A stretch of 64,000 nucleotides of DNA from Aquitalea aquatilis (GTDB lineage Bacteria; Pseudomonadota; Gammaproteobacteria; Burkholderiales; Chromobacteriaceae). A program made the position numbers and the translations under genes. The stretch covers positions 124,001-188,000 of the forward strand of contig NZ_CP039731.1 in assembly GCF_005155025.1 (NCBI RefSeq), given 5' to 3'. How positions within the stretch are numbered: the first letter of the stretch is position 1; each line of letters begins with the position of its first letter. The notes below the pieces were generated by a model. It was not told the origin of the DNA, did no database searches, and was given only the letters and a program-made list of their open reading frames with translations. This document shows, in pieces, positions 47,840 through 57,533 of this stretch.

Positions 47840-49237
47840 TCAGGCTTGCTTGTGCAGGTGTGAATTCTTGCGCGAATAACCGAAGTACACCACCAGACCA
47901 ATCACCAGCCATACCACGAAACACAGCCAGGTGAGTGCGGACAGCTGGGTCATCAGGAAGACACAGAAGATCACCGCCAGCGCCGGCACATAGGGCACGC
48001 CCGGGCACAGGAACTTGCGCGGCAGGTTGGGTTCGGTCTTGCGCAGCTTGATGATGGCAATGGCAATCAGCGAGAAGGCAGCCAGGGTACCGATGTTCAC
48101 CAGCTCGGCCAGAGTGTGCAGCGGGATGAAGCCGGCAATCAGCGCGATGATGGTGCCGATCAGCCAGGTGGCCTTGTACGGCGTGCCGTATTTCGGGTTC
48201 ACCTCGGAGAAAATCTTCGGCAGCAGGCCGTCGCGGCTCATGGCGAACAGGATGCGGGTCTGACCATAGGTCATCACCAGAATCACCGTCAGCATGCCCA
48301 GAATGGCACCCAGATCGACAAAGCCGGCAAACCAGTCCAGCTTGGCCACTTGCAACGCCAGCGATACCGGATGATCGATACCGGCAAATTGGGCATAAGG
48401 CACGATGCCGGTCATGATGGCCGACACGATGACGTACAGGATGGAACAGATGGCCAGCGACCAGATCACGCCCTTGGGAATGTCACGCGCCGGGTCTTTC
48501 ACTTCTTCGGCCGCACAGGTCACTGCGTCAAAACCCAGGAAGCTGAAGAACACGATGGCCGCGCCGTGGAACACGCCGTTCATGCCATAAGGCAGGGCCG
48601 GGCTCCAGTTGACCGGCTTGACGTGCCAGATGCCAATGGCGATGAACACCAGTACCACGGCCACCTTGATCAGTACCACGATATTGTTGACGCGCTTGGA
48701 CTCCTTGATGCCAAAGGCCAGCAAGGCAGTAATCAGCATGGCGATGGTAAAGGCCGGCAGATTGAACAGCGTCTCCTTGCCCGGCACCGCTCCGGCAGCA
48801 GCCGTCAGCGCCACCGGCAGATGAATGCCGAAACCGCCCAGCAGGCTCTGGAAGTAACCGGACCAGCCGACGGATACCGCCGAGGAGGCCAACAGGTATT
48901 CCAGCATCAGATCCCAGCCGATGATCCAGGCGACCAGTTCACCCAGCGTGGCATAGGCATACGTGTAGGTGGAGCCGGAAATCGGCAGCATGGCGGCAAA
49001 TTCGGCATAGCACAGCGCGGCAAAACCGCAGGCCATGGCACCGATGATGAAGGACAAGACCAGACCCGGGCCGGCGACGGTGGCGCCGGTACCGGTCAGC
49101 ACGAAAATACCGGTGCCGATGATGGCGCCGATCCCCAGCATGGTCAGGTCGAAAGCCGTCAGCTCCTTGCGAAGCCCTTTGGCGGTCTGGGCAAATTCCA
49201 GCATGCCCTGAACGCTCTTCTTGCGCATCAAACTCAT
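47840..49237 (-). CDS. APC family amino acid permease (cationic amino acid transporter-like)
   Basis: A 465-residue permease with twelve predicted helices. LGIGAIIGTGIFVLTG near the N-terminus is the substrate-binding glycine motif of the amino acid-polyamine-organocation superfamily. FFSFLGFDAVTCAAEEVKDPARDIP marks the YfnA/cationic-amino-acid-transporter branch. The substrate is uncertain. The gene stands alone behind a 526-base non-coding gap. Confidence 0.88.
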   Translation of the reverse strand: MSLMRKKSVQGMLEFAQTAKGLRKELTAFDLTMLGIGAIIGTGIFVLTGTGATVAGPGLVLSFIIGAMACGFAALCYAEFAAMLPISGSTYTYAYATLGELVAWIIGWDLMLEYLLASSAVSVGWSGYFQSLLGGFGIHLPVALTAAAGAVPGKETLFNLPAFTIAMLITALLAFGIKESKRVNNIVVLIKVAVVLVFIAIGIWHVKPVNWSPALPYGMNGVFHGAAIVFFSFLGFDAVTCAAEEVKDPARDIPKGVIWSLAICSILYVIVSAIMTGIVPYAQFAGIDHPVSLALQVAKLDWFAGFVDLGAILGMLTVILVMTYGQTRILFAMSRDGLLPKIFSEVNPKYGTPYKATWLIGTIIALIAGFIPLHTLAELVNIGTLAAFSLIAIAIIKLRKTEPNLPRKFLCPGVPYVPALAVIFCVFLMTQLSALTWLCFVVWLVIGLVVYFGYSRKNSHLHKQA

Positions 49238-49763
49238 GTTCAGACTATCCTGTGTGCACCGCTTCCCCTTGCCATGTTTGGGCGACGGGGTAGCCAGCGT
49301 TGATGATCATACTCAGCCCTTCCGCGGCTGCCCCGTCTGTTGCCGGTTCGTGACCGACACCTCCACGCAGGGCACTGCAGCGGAAAACGCGCGATCTTAC
49401 AGGAAGGGGGGAACAGTTCAAGCCATAAAATCGGACAAAGTGTATCCATTATCCATTCCACGGCCGTTCTGGCAGCAGGATTTGCCTCAAAGCCGTCATA
49501 AGCCTGCAAGACCAGGCAGTTAATAGCGCTAGACAGCCAACAATCCGGTAGAAATTGCCATAAAAACGCAATGCCATGCCTATTTGACAGCAGTTTGCCC
49601 GACTGCAAGCCTGGCTCTCCCTGATTCAACAAAATGCGACAAGGCACCATGACATCGGTCTGAATGACCGGCAGGTCGGGACTATCGCCATGGCCGAGCA
49701 AGCGCGACCATTACCGGCGAAACAAGGGCGATTGCACACCGTGGGCAGCGTCGCGCTGGCTCA
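49238..49763. other. 526-base gap without a recognised gene
   Basis: It lies between the LysR stop and the permease start, both on the minus strand. Base composition is more mixed than in the genes. No open frame here shows a domain, ribosome site or codon bias. No known riboswitch core was recognised on either strand. It probably holds the permease promoter and a long 5' leader. Confidence 0.5.
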
Positions 49764-50660
49764 TTAATCCCAATAGCCCGGTGCGGTGTAAATCTGCCGC
49801 AAATGCTCGATGAAATGCCGTACTCGCGCCGGCAGAAAGCGCCGCTGCGGCACCACGGCATACACCGGATAGTCTGGTGCGGCAAACTGGTCGAGCACCG
49901 TGACCAGCCGCCCTTCCGACACATCGTCCTTCACCTCCCACAACGAGCGCCAGGCCAGGCCCAGACCCTGCAAGGCCCAGTCATGCAGCACTGCGCCGTC
50001 ATTGCACTCCTGGCGCCCGGCTACGCGCAGATTGATCAGCTCGCCATCGCGCTCGAAACTCCAGCCGCGGCTCTGGCTTTCGCCCAAGGACAAACAGTTG
50101 TGGCTGGCCAGCTCTTCCAGCGTACGCGGAATGCCATGGCGCGACAGATAGGCGGGCGAGGCCACCACCACACGGCGGTTTTCTGCCAGCCGCATCGCCA
50201 CCAGCGAGGAGTCGGCCAGATCGGAAATACGGATGGCGCAGTCGATGCGTTCGCGCTGCAAATCGATCAGGCGGTCGGACAAATCCAGCGTGACCCGGAT
50301 ATCCGGCTGCGCCAGCTGGAAGGCCGCAATATGCGGCGCCACATGACGCCGGCCAAAACCGGCCGGAGCGGACACCCGCAAATGGCCGCGCGCCCGGCCA
50401 CTGCCAGAGGCAACCGCCGCCTCGGCCTCGGACAGCTCGGACAGAATGCGCAAACAATCTTCAAAAAACGCCGCGCCCTCCTGCGTGAGGGTTACGCTGC
50501 GAGTGGTGCGCACCAGCAATTTCACCCCCAGCCGCTCCTCCAGCGCATCCAGCCTGCGCCCGATCATGGCCGGCACCACACCCTGCTGGCGTGCAGCTGC
50601 CGACAGGCTGCCATGATTCACCACCGCAACAAAGGTTTCCAGCTGCTTGAATTCACTCAT
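49764..50660 (-). CDS. LysR-family regulator divergent from aceB
   Basis: A 298-residue LysR regulator with helix-turn-helix in GSLSAAARQQGVVPAMIGRR and effector domain from about residue 90 (GHLRVSAPAGFGRRHVAPH). The CrgA-like subgroup is suggested by FVAVVNHGSLSAAA. It is divergent from malate synthase over 149 bases, which makes control of aceB likely, though not proven. Confidence 0.88.
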   Translation of the reverse strand: MSEFKQLETFVAVVNHGSLSAAARQQGVVPAMIGRRLDALEERLGVKLLVRTTRSVTLTQEGAAFFEDCLRILSELSEAEAAVASGSGRARGHLRVSAPAGFGRRHVAPHIAAFQLAQPDIRVTLDLSDRLIDLQRERIDCAIRISDLADSSLVAMRLAENRRVVVASPAYLSRHGIPRTLEELASHNCLSLGESQSRGWSFERDGELINLRVAGRQECNDGAVLHDWALQGLGLAWRSLWEVKDDVSEGRLVTVLDQFAAPDYPVYAVVPQRRFLPARVRHFIEHLRQIYTAPGYWD

Positions 50661-50809
50661 TACATACTTAAAAGTAAAAGATGTTATGCCTATTTATGCA
50701 TTTTTTTTTACTGTTTGGCTAGATACACTGACTGTCATCGCAATGCAGCATTTTGATCAATCAGGACGGCAAGTTCGCCGCCCACGGCAATTCAATCAGG
50801 AGCAAGCAC

Positions 50810-52405
50810 ATGGCTATCACCCTTCCGCAAGGCGTGGAAATCCTCGCCCCGCTGACCCCGGCGTTTGAAGAAATCCTCACCACCGAGGCGCTGGCCTTTG
50901 TCGCCAAACTGCACCGCCAGTTTGAAGCGCGCCGCCGCGAACTGATCGCCGCCCGCGTGGTACGCCAGGCCGAACTGGATGCCGGCAAGCTGCCTGACTT
51001 CCTGCCGGAAACCGCCGCCATCCGCGCCGGCGACTGGAAAATTGCCCCGCTGCCGCAGGATCTGCTGGACCGCCGCGTGGAAATCACCGGGCCGGTTGAC
51101 CGCAAGATGATGATCAACGCGCTGAACTCCGGCGCCAAGAGCTTCATGGCCGACTTCGAGGACTCCAACTGTCCGAGCTGGGAAAACCAGATCAGCGGCC
51201 AGATCAATGTGCGCGATGCCTATCGCAAGACCATTTCCTTTGCCAATCCGGACGGCAAGCAATACCGCCTGAACGACAGCGTGGCCACGCTGATCCTGCG
51301 TCCGCGCGGCTGGCACCTGATGGAAAAGCACGTCACCGTAGATGGCGAGATTGTCTCGGGCTCACTGTTCGACTTTGCCCTGTCCTTCTTCCACAACATC
51401 GCCTATCTGCAAAGCGTGGGCAGTGCTACCTACTACTACCTGCCCAAGATGGAAGGCCATCTGGAAGCACGGCTGTGGAACGATGTATTCGTGTTTGCGC
51501 AAACGGAACTGGGCATCGCACAAGGCAGCATCAAGGCCACCGTGCTGATCGAAACCATTCTCGCGGCTTTCGAAATGGACGAAATCCTCTACGAACTGCG
51601 CGAACACAGCTCCGGCCTGAATGCCGGCCGCTGGGACTACATCTTCAGCTGCATCAAGAAGTTCAAGCAGAATCGCGACTTCTGCCTGGCCAACCGCGCA
51701 CAGATCACCATGACTGTCCCCTTCATGCGTGCCTATGCCCTGCTGCTGCTCAAGACCTGCCACCAGCGCAACGCCCCGGCTATCGGCGGCATGGCGGCAC
51801 TGATTCCGATCAAGAATGATCCGGTGGCCAATGAAAAAGCACTGGGCGGTGTGAAGGCCGACAAGGACCGCGATGCCACCGACGGCTACGATGGCGGCTG
51901 GGTGGCTCACCCGGGCCTGGTACCGATTGCCAACGAAGCCTTCACCCGTGTACTGGGCGATGCGCCCAACCAGATTGCCAAGCAGCGCCCGGATGTGAAT
52001 GTGAGCGCGGCCGATCTGCTGAACTTCCAGCCGGAAGCGCCGATCACCGAGGCCGGCCTGTCGATGAACATCAATGTGGGCATCCAGTACCTGGGTTCCT
52101 GGATTTCCGGCAACGGCTGCGTGCCGATCCACAATCTGATGGAAGATGCCGCCACCGCAGAAATCTCCCGCTCGCAGATCTGGCAGTGGATTCGCAGCCC
52201 CAAAGGGGTGCTGGATGATGGCCGCAAGGTCACGGTAGAACTGTTCCGCGAACTGCAAGCGGCTGAAGTCGCCAAGCTGAAGGCCGAATATGGCAGCCGC
52301 TGGAGCAAGCAATACGAAGACGCGGCCGGCATGTTCGACCTGCTGACCACCTCGGACGACTTTGTCGAGTTCCTGACCCTGCCAGGCTACGACTACATCG
52401 ATTAA
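50810..52405 (+). CDS. aceB: Malate synthase A
   Basis: Condenses glyoxylate and acetyl-CoA to malate, 531 residues as for E. coli AceB. Signatures are [25 protein letters not shown], the [16 protein letters not shown] block and [16 protein letters not shown] 50810 has CAGGAG upstream; a frame starting at 50753 is rejected. With aceA it completes the glyoxylate shunt needed for growth on acetate or fatty acids. Confidence 0.97.
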   Translation: MAITLPQGVEILAPLTPAFEEILTTEALAFVAKLHRQFEARRRELIAARVVRQAELDAGKLPDFLPETAAIRAGDWKIAPLPQDLLDRRVEITGPVDRKMMINALNSGAKSFMADFEDSNCPSWENQISGQINVRDAYRKTISFANPDGKQYRLNDSVATLILRPRGWHLMEKHVTVDGEIVSGSLFDFALSFFHNIAYLQSVGSATYYYLPKMEGHLEARLWNDVFVFAQTELGIAQGSIKATVLIETILAAFEMDEILYELREHSSGLNAGRWDYIFSCIKKFKQNRDFCLANRAQITMTVPFMRAYALLLLKTCHQRNAPAIGGMAALIPIKNDPVANEKALGGVKADKDRDATDGYDGGWVAHPGLVPIANEAFTRVLGDAPNQIAKQRPDVNVSAADLLNFQPEAPITEAGLSMNINVGIQYLGSWISGNGCVPIHNLMEDAATAEISRSQIWQWIRSPKGVLDDGRKVTVELFRELQAAEVAKLKAEYGSRWSKQYEDAAGMFDLLTTSDDFVEFLTLPGYDYID

Positions 52406-52447
52406 ACGATCGACCCTATAGCTGGCAATTTGCCAGCTTACACTCAT

Positions 52448-52475
52448 GCGGCCCGTGATCCGGGCCGCTTTTTTT
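52448..52475 (+). terminator. Rho-independent terminator after aceB
   Basis: An eight-base stem GCGGCCCG/CGGGCCGC with loop TGATC and seven T. A first hairpin GCTGGCAA/TTGCCAGC precedes it. Confidence 0.88.
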
Positions 52476-52630
52476 ATGCCTGCCACCCGAATGGGCAACT
52501 TCCTGTCTCCAATATCCAATTTCAGCCATTTTATTGCGCATCGCAACAAGAAAAATCTTTGGCATTGGAATAAAATTGCGCGAAATAAACATTTTCCAAA
52601 AAAATCTATCCTGACTCACAAGGAATCGCC

Positions 52631-53590
52631 ATGTCCCTACGCCATCGCCAACTGCTGGCTGCTGCCGCCGCCGTGCTGTCCCTGTCTGCCGCCGCTGCAG
52701 AAATGCAATCGGTCGCCATTACCGCCATCGTCGATCACCCGGCACTGGATGCCGCACGCAAGGGTGTGACCGATGAACTGAAAGCCGCCGGCTACGGTGA
52801 GGACAAGGTCAAGGTGCAGTACCAGAGCGCCCAGGGCAACCCGGCCACCGCCGGCCAGATCGCCCGCAAATTCGTGGGTGACAAGCCGACTGTCGCGGTA
52901 GCCATCGCCACCCCGTCGGCCCAGGCGCTGGTCGCTGCCAGCAAGACCCTGCCCATCGTGTTCACCGCCGTGACCGACCCGGTTGCCGCCAAGCTGGTCA
53001 GCAACTGGAAAGCCAGCGGCACCAATGTAACCGGCGTCTCCGACATGCTGCCGCTGGGTCCGCAGGTTGATCTGATCCTGAAAGTGAAACCGACTGCCAA
53101 GCGTATCGGCATGGTCTACAGCCCGGGTGAAGTGAACTCCACCATCGTGGCCAAAGAGCTGAAAGCCGAGCTGGCCAAGCGTGGCATGACCCTGGTGGAA
53201 GCACCGGCCGCGCGTACCGTAGACGTGGCCCCGGCAGCCAAAAGCCTGATCGGCAAGGTTGATGCCATCTATACCAGCACCGACAACAATGTGGTGTCCA
53301 CTTACGAATCGCTGGTTGCCGTGGCCAACCAGGCCAAGCTGCCGCTGATCGCCTCGGATACCGATTCAGTCAAGCGCGGTGCCATCGCTGCGTTGGGCAT
53401 GAACTACTACGATATGGGCCGCCAGACCGGCAAGATCGTGGTGCGCCTGCTCAAGGGTGAAAAAGCCGGCACCATCGCGCCGGAAGTGGGCAGCAAGCTG
53501 AGCCTGACCGTTAACCCGGCCGCTGCCATCAAGCAAGGTGCCCCGCTGTCGGCCACCCTGCTCAAGGAAGCCCAGAACACCGTCAAGTAA
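52631..53590 (+). CDS. ABC importer substrate-binding protein (PF04392 type)
   Basis: A 319-residue periplasmic binding protein with a signal peptide of about 23 residues (ending A-A-A-A before EMQSVAI). It has the type I binding-protein motifs VFTAVTDPVAAKLV, NVTGVSDMLP and DAIYTSTDNNVVS of the PF04392 family. Related systems bind tryptophan, tyrosine or other small ligands; the ligand here is unknown. First of three genes (binding protein, permease, ATPase). A CACAAGGA site precedes the ATG. Confidence 0.9.
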   Translation: MSLRHRQLLAAAAAVLSLSAAAAEMQSVAITAIVDHPALDAARKGVTDELKAAGYGEDKVKVQYQSAQGNPATAGQIARKFVGDKPTVAVAIATPSAQALVAASKTLPIVFTAVTDPVAAKLVSNWKASGTNVTGVSDMLPLGPQVDLILKVKPTAKRIGMVYSPGEVNSTIVAKELKAELAKRGMTLVEAPAARTVDVAPAAKSLIGKVDAIYTSTDNNVVSTYESLVAVANQAKLPLIASDTDSVKRGAIAALGMNYYDMGRQTGKIVVRLLKGEKAGTIAPEVGSKLSLTVNPAAAIKQGAPLSATLLKEAQNTVK

Positions 53591-53722
53591 GCAATACCTG
53601 CGCAGCGCTGCCCTGATGGCCTCGCGGCCGTCGGGGCTTTGTCCGTCACCATCGCCCTGCCTGCCAAGGCAGGGTCTGCCGGCTCCTCCTATCCGGGCGG
53701 CCGGTTTGTCGTAGAGGTTTTC

Positions 53723-54625
53723 ATGTCTCTGATTTCACTGATGGGCGCGCTGGAAATCGGCCTGATCTTTGCGCTGGTCGCACTGGGTGTGCTGATTTCC
53801 TTTCGCCTGCTCAACTTCCCCGATCTGACCGCCGACGGCAGTTTCCCGCTGGGCGGCGCGGTCGCCGCCGTATTGATTGCTGGTGGTCATGATCCCTGGC
53901 TGGCCTGTGGCCTGGCGGCCATCGCCGGTGCCGCAGCTGGCTGGCTGACCGCCTGGCTGAACGTGCGCCTGGGCATCCTGCAATTGCTGGCCAGCATTCT
54001 GGTGATGATTGCGCTGTACTCGATCAACCTGCGCATCATGGGCGCGCCCAATATTGCCCTGATCGGCCTGCCCACCGTATTCACCCCCTTCATCAGCACC
54101 GTCAATGACAATGCCTGGCTGATCCAGCCTGCCGTACTGGCCGTCATCGTGGTGCTGGCCAAGCTGCTACTGGATGCCTTTTTTGCCTCCGAAGCCGGGC
54201 TGGCGCTACGCGCCACCGGAGCCAATCCGCGCATGGCTCGCGCCCAAGGCATCTCCACCGACCGCATGACGCTGGCCGGCATGGCGCTGTCCAATGCGCT
54301 GATTGCCCTGGCTGGCGCACTTTATGTGCAAACCCAGGGTGGAGCAGACATTTCCATGGGTATCGGCACCATCGTTGTGGGCTTGGCTGCCGTGATCATT
54401 GGCGAAACCCTGCTGCCACCGCGCAGCCTGTGGCTGGTGACGCTGGCCACCGTGCTGGGAGCCCTGCTGTATCGCCTGCTGATTGCACTGGCGCTTAACG
54501 CCGACTTCATCGGCCTGCAAGCGCAGGACCTGAACCTCATTACCGCCGTATTGGTGGGCCTGGCCCTGGTACTACCCAAGATCAAGGCCAAACTGCGCAA
54601 CAAGCAAGGAGGACGCACCGCATGA
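53723..54625 (+). CDS. ABC importer permease
   Basis: A 300-residue branched-chain-type permease with eight or more helices. NFPDLTADGSFPLGGAVAA and ALRATGANPRMARAQGI are the conserved permease motifs of the partner family to PF04392. ATG 53723, after AGAGG, was preferred to an upstream frame that covers the intergenic hairpin. It overlaps the ATPase start by four bases (ATGA). Confidence 0.9.
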   Translation: MSLISLMGALEIGLIFALVALGVLISFRLLNFPDLTADGSFPLGGAVAAVLIAGGHDPWLACGLAAIAGAAAGWLTAWLNVRLGILQLLASILVMIALYSINLRIMGAPNIALIGLPTVFTPFISTVNDNAWLIQPAVLAVIVVLAKLLLDAFFASEAGLALRATGANPRMARAQGISTDRMTLAGMALSNALIALAGALYVQTQGGADISMGIGTIVVGLAAVIIGETLLPPRSLWLVTLATVLGALLYRLLIALALNADFIGLQAQDLNLITAVLVGLALVLPKIKAKLRNKQGGRTA

Positions 54626-55416
54626 TGCGCGCCGACAATCTGTTCAAGACCTTCAACCCCGGTACGCCGCTGGAAAACCCGGTGCTGCGCGGCCTGTCGC
54701 TCACCATCGAATCCGGCCAGTTTGTCACCGTGATCGGCAGCAACGGGGCCGGCAAATCCACCTTTCTGAATGCCATCAGCGGCGACATCAGCCCGGATAG
54801 CGGCAGCCTCAGCATTGATGGCCAAGATGTGACACGCCAGACAGCCTGGCAACGCGCCGGACTGGTCGCTCGCGTATTCCAGGACCCGCTGGCCGGCACC
54901 TGCGAAGGCCTGTCCATCGAGGAAAACCTGGCGCTGGCCATGCAGCGTGGCCAGGGCCGTGGCCTGTCGCGGGCAGTCAAAGCCAGCTATCGCGAGCAAT
55001 TCCGCGCCAAGCTGGCCACCCTGCAACTCGGGTTGGAAAACCGGCTGGGTGACCGCATGGGCTTGCTGTCCGGTGGCCAGCGCCAGGCCGTGAGCCTGCT
55101 GATGGCGTCCTTGCAGCCTTCACGCCTGTTGCTGCTGGACGAGCACACCGCCGCGCTCGACCCCAAAACTGCCGCCTTCGTGCTGGAACTGACCGACCGC
55201 ATCGTCAGCGAAAACAAGCTGACCGCGCTGATGGTGACCCACTCGATGCGCCAGGCACTGGACCATGGCCACCGCACCGTCATGCTGCACCAAGGCCGCG
55301 TGGTACTGGATGTCAGCGGCGACGAACGCAGCCGCATGGATGTGCCTGACCTGCTCGCCATGTTCGAGCGCACACGTGGCGAAAAGCTGGACGACGACGC
55401 CCTGCTGCTGGGCTAA
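54622..55416 (+). CDS. ABC importer ATP-binding protein
   Basis: A 264-residue ATPase. Walker A is GSNGAGKST, the signature motif is LSGGQRQAVSL, Walker B is RLLLLDEHTAALD and the switch His lies in VTHSMRQAL. Translation is coupled to the permease. It ends directly at copy 2 of the dispersed repeat element. Confidence 0.95.
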   Translation: MMRADNLFKTFNPGTPLENPVLRGLSLTIESGQFVTVIGSNGAGKSTFLNAISGDISPDSGSLSIDGQDVTRQTAWQRAGLVARVFQDPLAGTCEGLSIEENLALAMQRGQGRGLSRAVKASYREQFRAKLATLQLGLENRLGDRMGLLSGGQRQAVSLLMASLQPSRLLLLDEHTAALDPKTAAFVLELTDRIVSENKLTALMVTHSMRQALDHGHRTVMLHQGRVVLDVSGDERSRMDVPDLLAMFERTRGEKLDDDALLLG

Positions 55417-55527
55417 GAGCAGCTAACAAAATAGCATCGCGTCCCTGACGCAAGGCGCGCCGACACAGACAGTACAAGGGTACGGCCAGGAGGCGCAACG
55501 CAGCAGCAGGGGTTTTGTTAACGGCTC
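55417..55527. repeat. Dispersed inverted-repeat element, copy 2
   Basis: An element of about 111 bases with ends GAGCAGCTAACAAAAT and GGTTTTGTTAACGGCTC, starting on the base after the ABC ATPase stop codon. The interior GCGTCCCTGA, AAGGCGCGCCGAC, CAGACAGTAC and CGCAGCAGCAGG blocks match copy 1 at 2635-2732. It carries an extra GGTACGGCCAGGAGGC segment that is shared with the degenerate copy at 23938-24000. Confidence 0.75.
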
Positions 55528-55697
55528 TAAAGCAAACAGTAGCTGCGCCACCTGACCGGCCGCCATCAAGCGTGGCAGCCGGTCAGACGCCATACTCCCC
55601 GCGACCATGCTCGCTGCCATTTCTCCATTTTGTATGCGAACCTTCTGCCTCGTTCATGTTCAAAAGTTTGTTTGAAAAACATACGCAGGGAGATTGC

Positions 55698-56393
55698 ATG
55701 GAAAATATTCGGATTCCCGTCCTGGTTTGGGCTGGTTTGTTAAGCGTTTCCACCTTTGCCGTGGCAGCTGACGGCATCGAACTGCGGCTGTCCGGCTCTG
55801 CCCAGCAAGAAGTGGCCAATGACCAGATTCAGGCCACGCTCTACCTGCAGGACAAGAGTGATCAGCCTGCCGTGCTGGCAGACCGCCTCAACAAAGGCAT
55901 CTCCCGTGGCATGGCAAACGGCAAGTCCTACCCGCAGGTAGAGCTGAGCAGCGGCAGCTACAATAGCTGGCCCAGCTATGACAAGAGCGGCAAGATCATC
56001 GGCTGGCAAGGCCGGGCGGAAATCCGTCTGAAAAGCCGCAACATGACGCAGGCGGCTGAACTGGTGGCCCAACTGCAGAAAACCATGCTGCTGGAGGGTG
56101 TACAGTTCAGTGTTTCCGACAGCGCACGCCGCGCAGCAGAAAAAGCCATGATTCCGGTCGCGCTGGCAGAGATGCAGGAACAAGCGGACATCACCGCCAA
56201 AACACTGGGAAAAAGCCGCTTCACCATCAAGGAGCTGGAATTCGGCAATGCCGCCCCCTCCTATCGCCCTCCCATGATGATGCGCGCTGCAGCGGCCCCC
56301 ATGGCCAAGGAGATGGACGTCGCCCAGCCAGACTGGCAGCCGGGACAAAGCCAGCTGCAACTGCAGATTACCGGCAAGATCGAACTCAACTAG
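55698..56393 (+). CDS. SIMPL (DUF541) domain periplasmic protein
   Basis: A 231-residue exported protein with a signal peptide ending at about residue 23 (FAVAA before DGIEL). The mature part is a SIMPL/DUF541 domain, with ELRLSGSAQQEVANDQIQ, a WQGRAEIRL strand and a C-terminal LQLQITGKIELN strand. Family members occur in the periplasm or outer membrane and form oligomers; the function is unsettled. GCAGGGAGA lies before the ATG; an alternative upstream ATG at 55656 would spoil the signal peptide. Confidence 0.8.
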   Translation: MENIRIPVLVWAGLLSVSTFAVAADGIELRLSGSAQQEVANDQIQATLYLQDKSDQPAVLADRLNKGISRGMANGKSYPQVELSSGSYNSWPSYDKSGKIIGWQGRAEIRLKSRNMTQAAELVAQLQKTMLLEGVQFSVSDSARRAAEKAMIPVALAEMQEQADITAKTLGKSRFTIKELEFGNAAPSYRPPMMMRAAAAPMAKEMDVAQPDWQPGQSQLQLQITGKIELN

Positions 56394-56435
56394 GGCTTTA
56401 TGCATGGGCAGCCATGCGCTAAAGTAAGCACATAA

Positions 56436-56461
56436 CGGGCTGAGTTCATCAGCCCGCTTTT
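56436..56461 (+). terminator. Rho-independent terminator after the SIMPL gene
   Basis: The stem CGGGCTG/CAGCCCG with a seven-base loop and a CTTTT tail, 42 bases past the stop. Confidence 0.75.
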
Positions 56462-56486
56462 ATGACCCGCCGAGCACCCTACCACC

Positions 56487-57098
56487 ATGAAACTGATTGC
56501 CTCCCTCACCAGCCCGTATGCCCGCAAGGTACGCATTGTGCTGGCCGACAAGAAGATTGATTGCCCGCTGGAAGAGGACATGCCATGGAATCCGGACAGC
56601 CAGGTCCCGCACTACAATCCGCTGGGCAAGGTCCCTGTACTGGAATTGGATGACGGCAGCACCCTGTTCGACTCGCGGGTCATCGTGGAATACCTGGACA
56701 ATATCTCGCCGGTAGCTCGCCTGCTGCCACAGGAAAACCGCCGCCTGATCAATACCCGCCGCTGGGAAGCACTGGCCGATGGCATCACCGATGCTGCCGT
56801 GGCCATCGTGCTGGAACAGCGCCGCCCGGCGGACAAGCAGATGCCGGAATGGATCGCCCGCCAGCAGGAGAAAGTGGACCGCGGTCTGGCCGCCCTGTCG
56901 GCCGATCTGGGAGAGCGCCAGTGGTGCAATGGCGAGAGCTACAGCCTGGCGGATATCGCTGTCGGCTGCTGCCTGGCCTATCTGAGCTTCCGCTTCCCCA
57001 ACATCGACTGGCGCACAGACTACCCCAACCTCGCCACCCTGCTGGAGCGCTTGTCTACCCGCCAATCCTTCATTGATACCCAGCCACCAGCAGGCTGA
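56487..57098 (+). CDS. Glutathione S-transferase family protein (YibF-like)
   Basis: A 203-residue GST with an N-terminal thioredoxin-like domain (1-78: LIASLTSPYARKVRIVLADK, then GKVPVLELDDGSTLFDSRVIVEYL) and an all-helical C-terminal domain with the SLADIAVGCCLAYL folding motif. Ser8/Ser-type active-site chemistry is suggested by TSPYARKV. The substrate is unknown. It is single, closed by a terminator shared with ynfA. Confidence 0.88.
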   Translation: MKLIASLTSPYARKVRIVLADKKIDCPLEEDMPWNPDSQVPHYNPLGKVPVLELDDGSTLFDSRVIVEYLDNISPVARLLPQENRRLINTRRWEALADGITDAAVAIVLEQRRPADKQMPEWIARQQEKVDRGLAALSADLGERQWCNGESYSLADIAVGCCLAYLSFRFPNIDWRTDYPNLATLLERLSTRQSFIDTQPPAG

Positions 57099-57110
57099 GC
57101 AAAGCACATA

Positions 57111-57137
57111 AAAAAACCGGGCCCGTCCCGGTTTTTT
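57111..57137. terminator. Bidirectional terminator between GST and ynfA
   Basis: The stem AAAAAACCGGG/CCCGGTTTTTT with loop CCCGT gives a T run on either strand. Confidence 0.85.
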
Positions 57138-57156
57138 GTTTCAGTCCGCACCACGC

Positions 57157-57489
57157 TCATGACTGCCGCGGTGCCAGCATGATGACGCCCATCCCCAGCA
57201 GCGCCAGCAAGGCCCCGAGCAAGTCCCACATACCCGGCCTTACACCATCGACCAGCCATAACCACAGCAAGGCCACCACCACGTAAACACCGCCATAAGC
57301 GGCATAGACACGCCCCGCGGCTGCCGGATGCAGGGTCAGCAACCAGACAAACAGCAGTAGCGAAAAGGCAGCCGGTAGCAGCAGCCAGATAGAGCCCTGC
57401 TGCTTCAGCCACAACCAGGGTAGATAGCAGCCGGTAATCTCTGCCAGCGCTGTCAGGCCAAACAAAAGCAATAACTTAAACAATGCCAC
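57157..57489 (-). CDS. YnfA family (UPF0060) small membrane protein
   Basis: A 110-residue inner-membrane protein with four predicted helices. The opening stretch [14 protein letters not shown] and the middle [11 protein letters not shown] motif are typical of YnfA. The family is related to small multidrug-resistance-type transporters; the physiological substrate is uncertain. It converges on the GST gene and is followed upstream by a LysR gene on the same strand. Confidence 0.9.
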   Translation of the reverse strand: MALFKLLLLFGLTALAEITGCYLPWLWLKQQGSIWLLLPAAFSLLLFVWLLTLHPAAAGRVYAAYGGVYVVVALLWLWLVDGVRPGMWDLLGALLALLGMGVIMLAPRQS

Positions 57490-57533
57490 CGCGGTTTCCC
57501 TTTAAATCCGTTTAGCTGCAATGCGTGGCAATA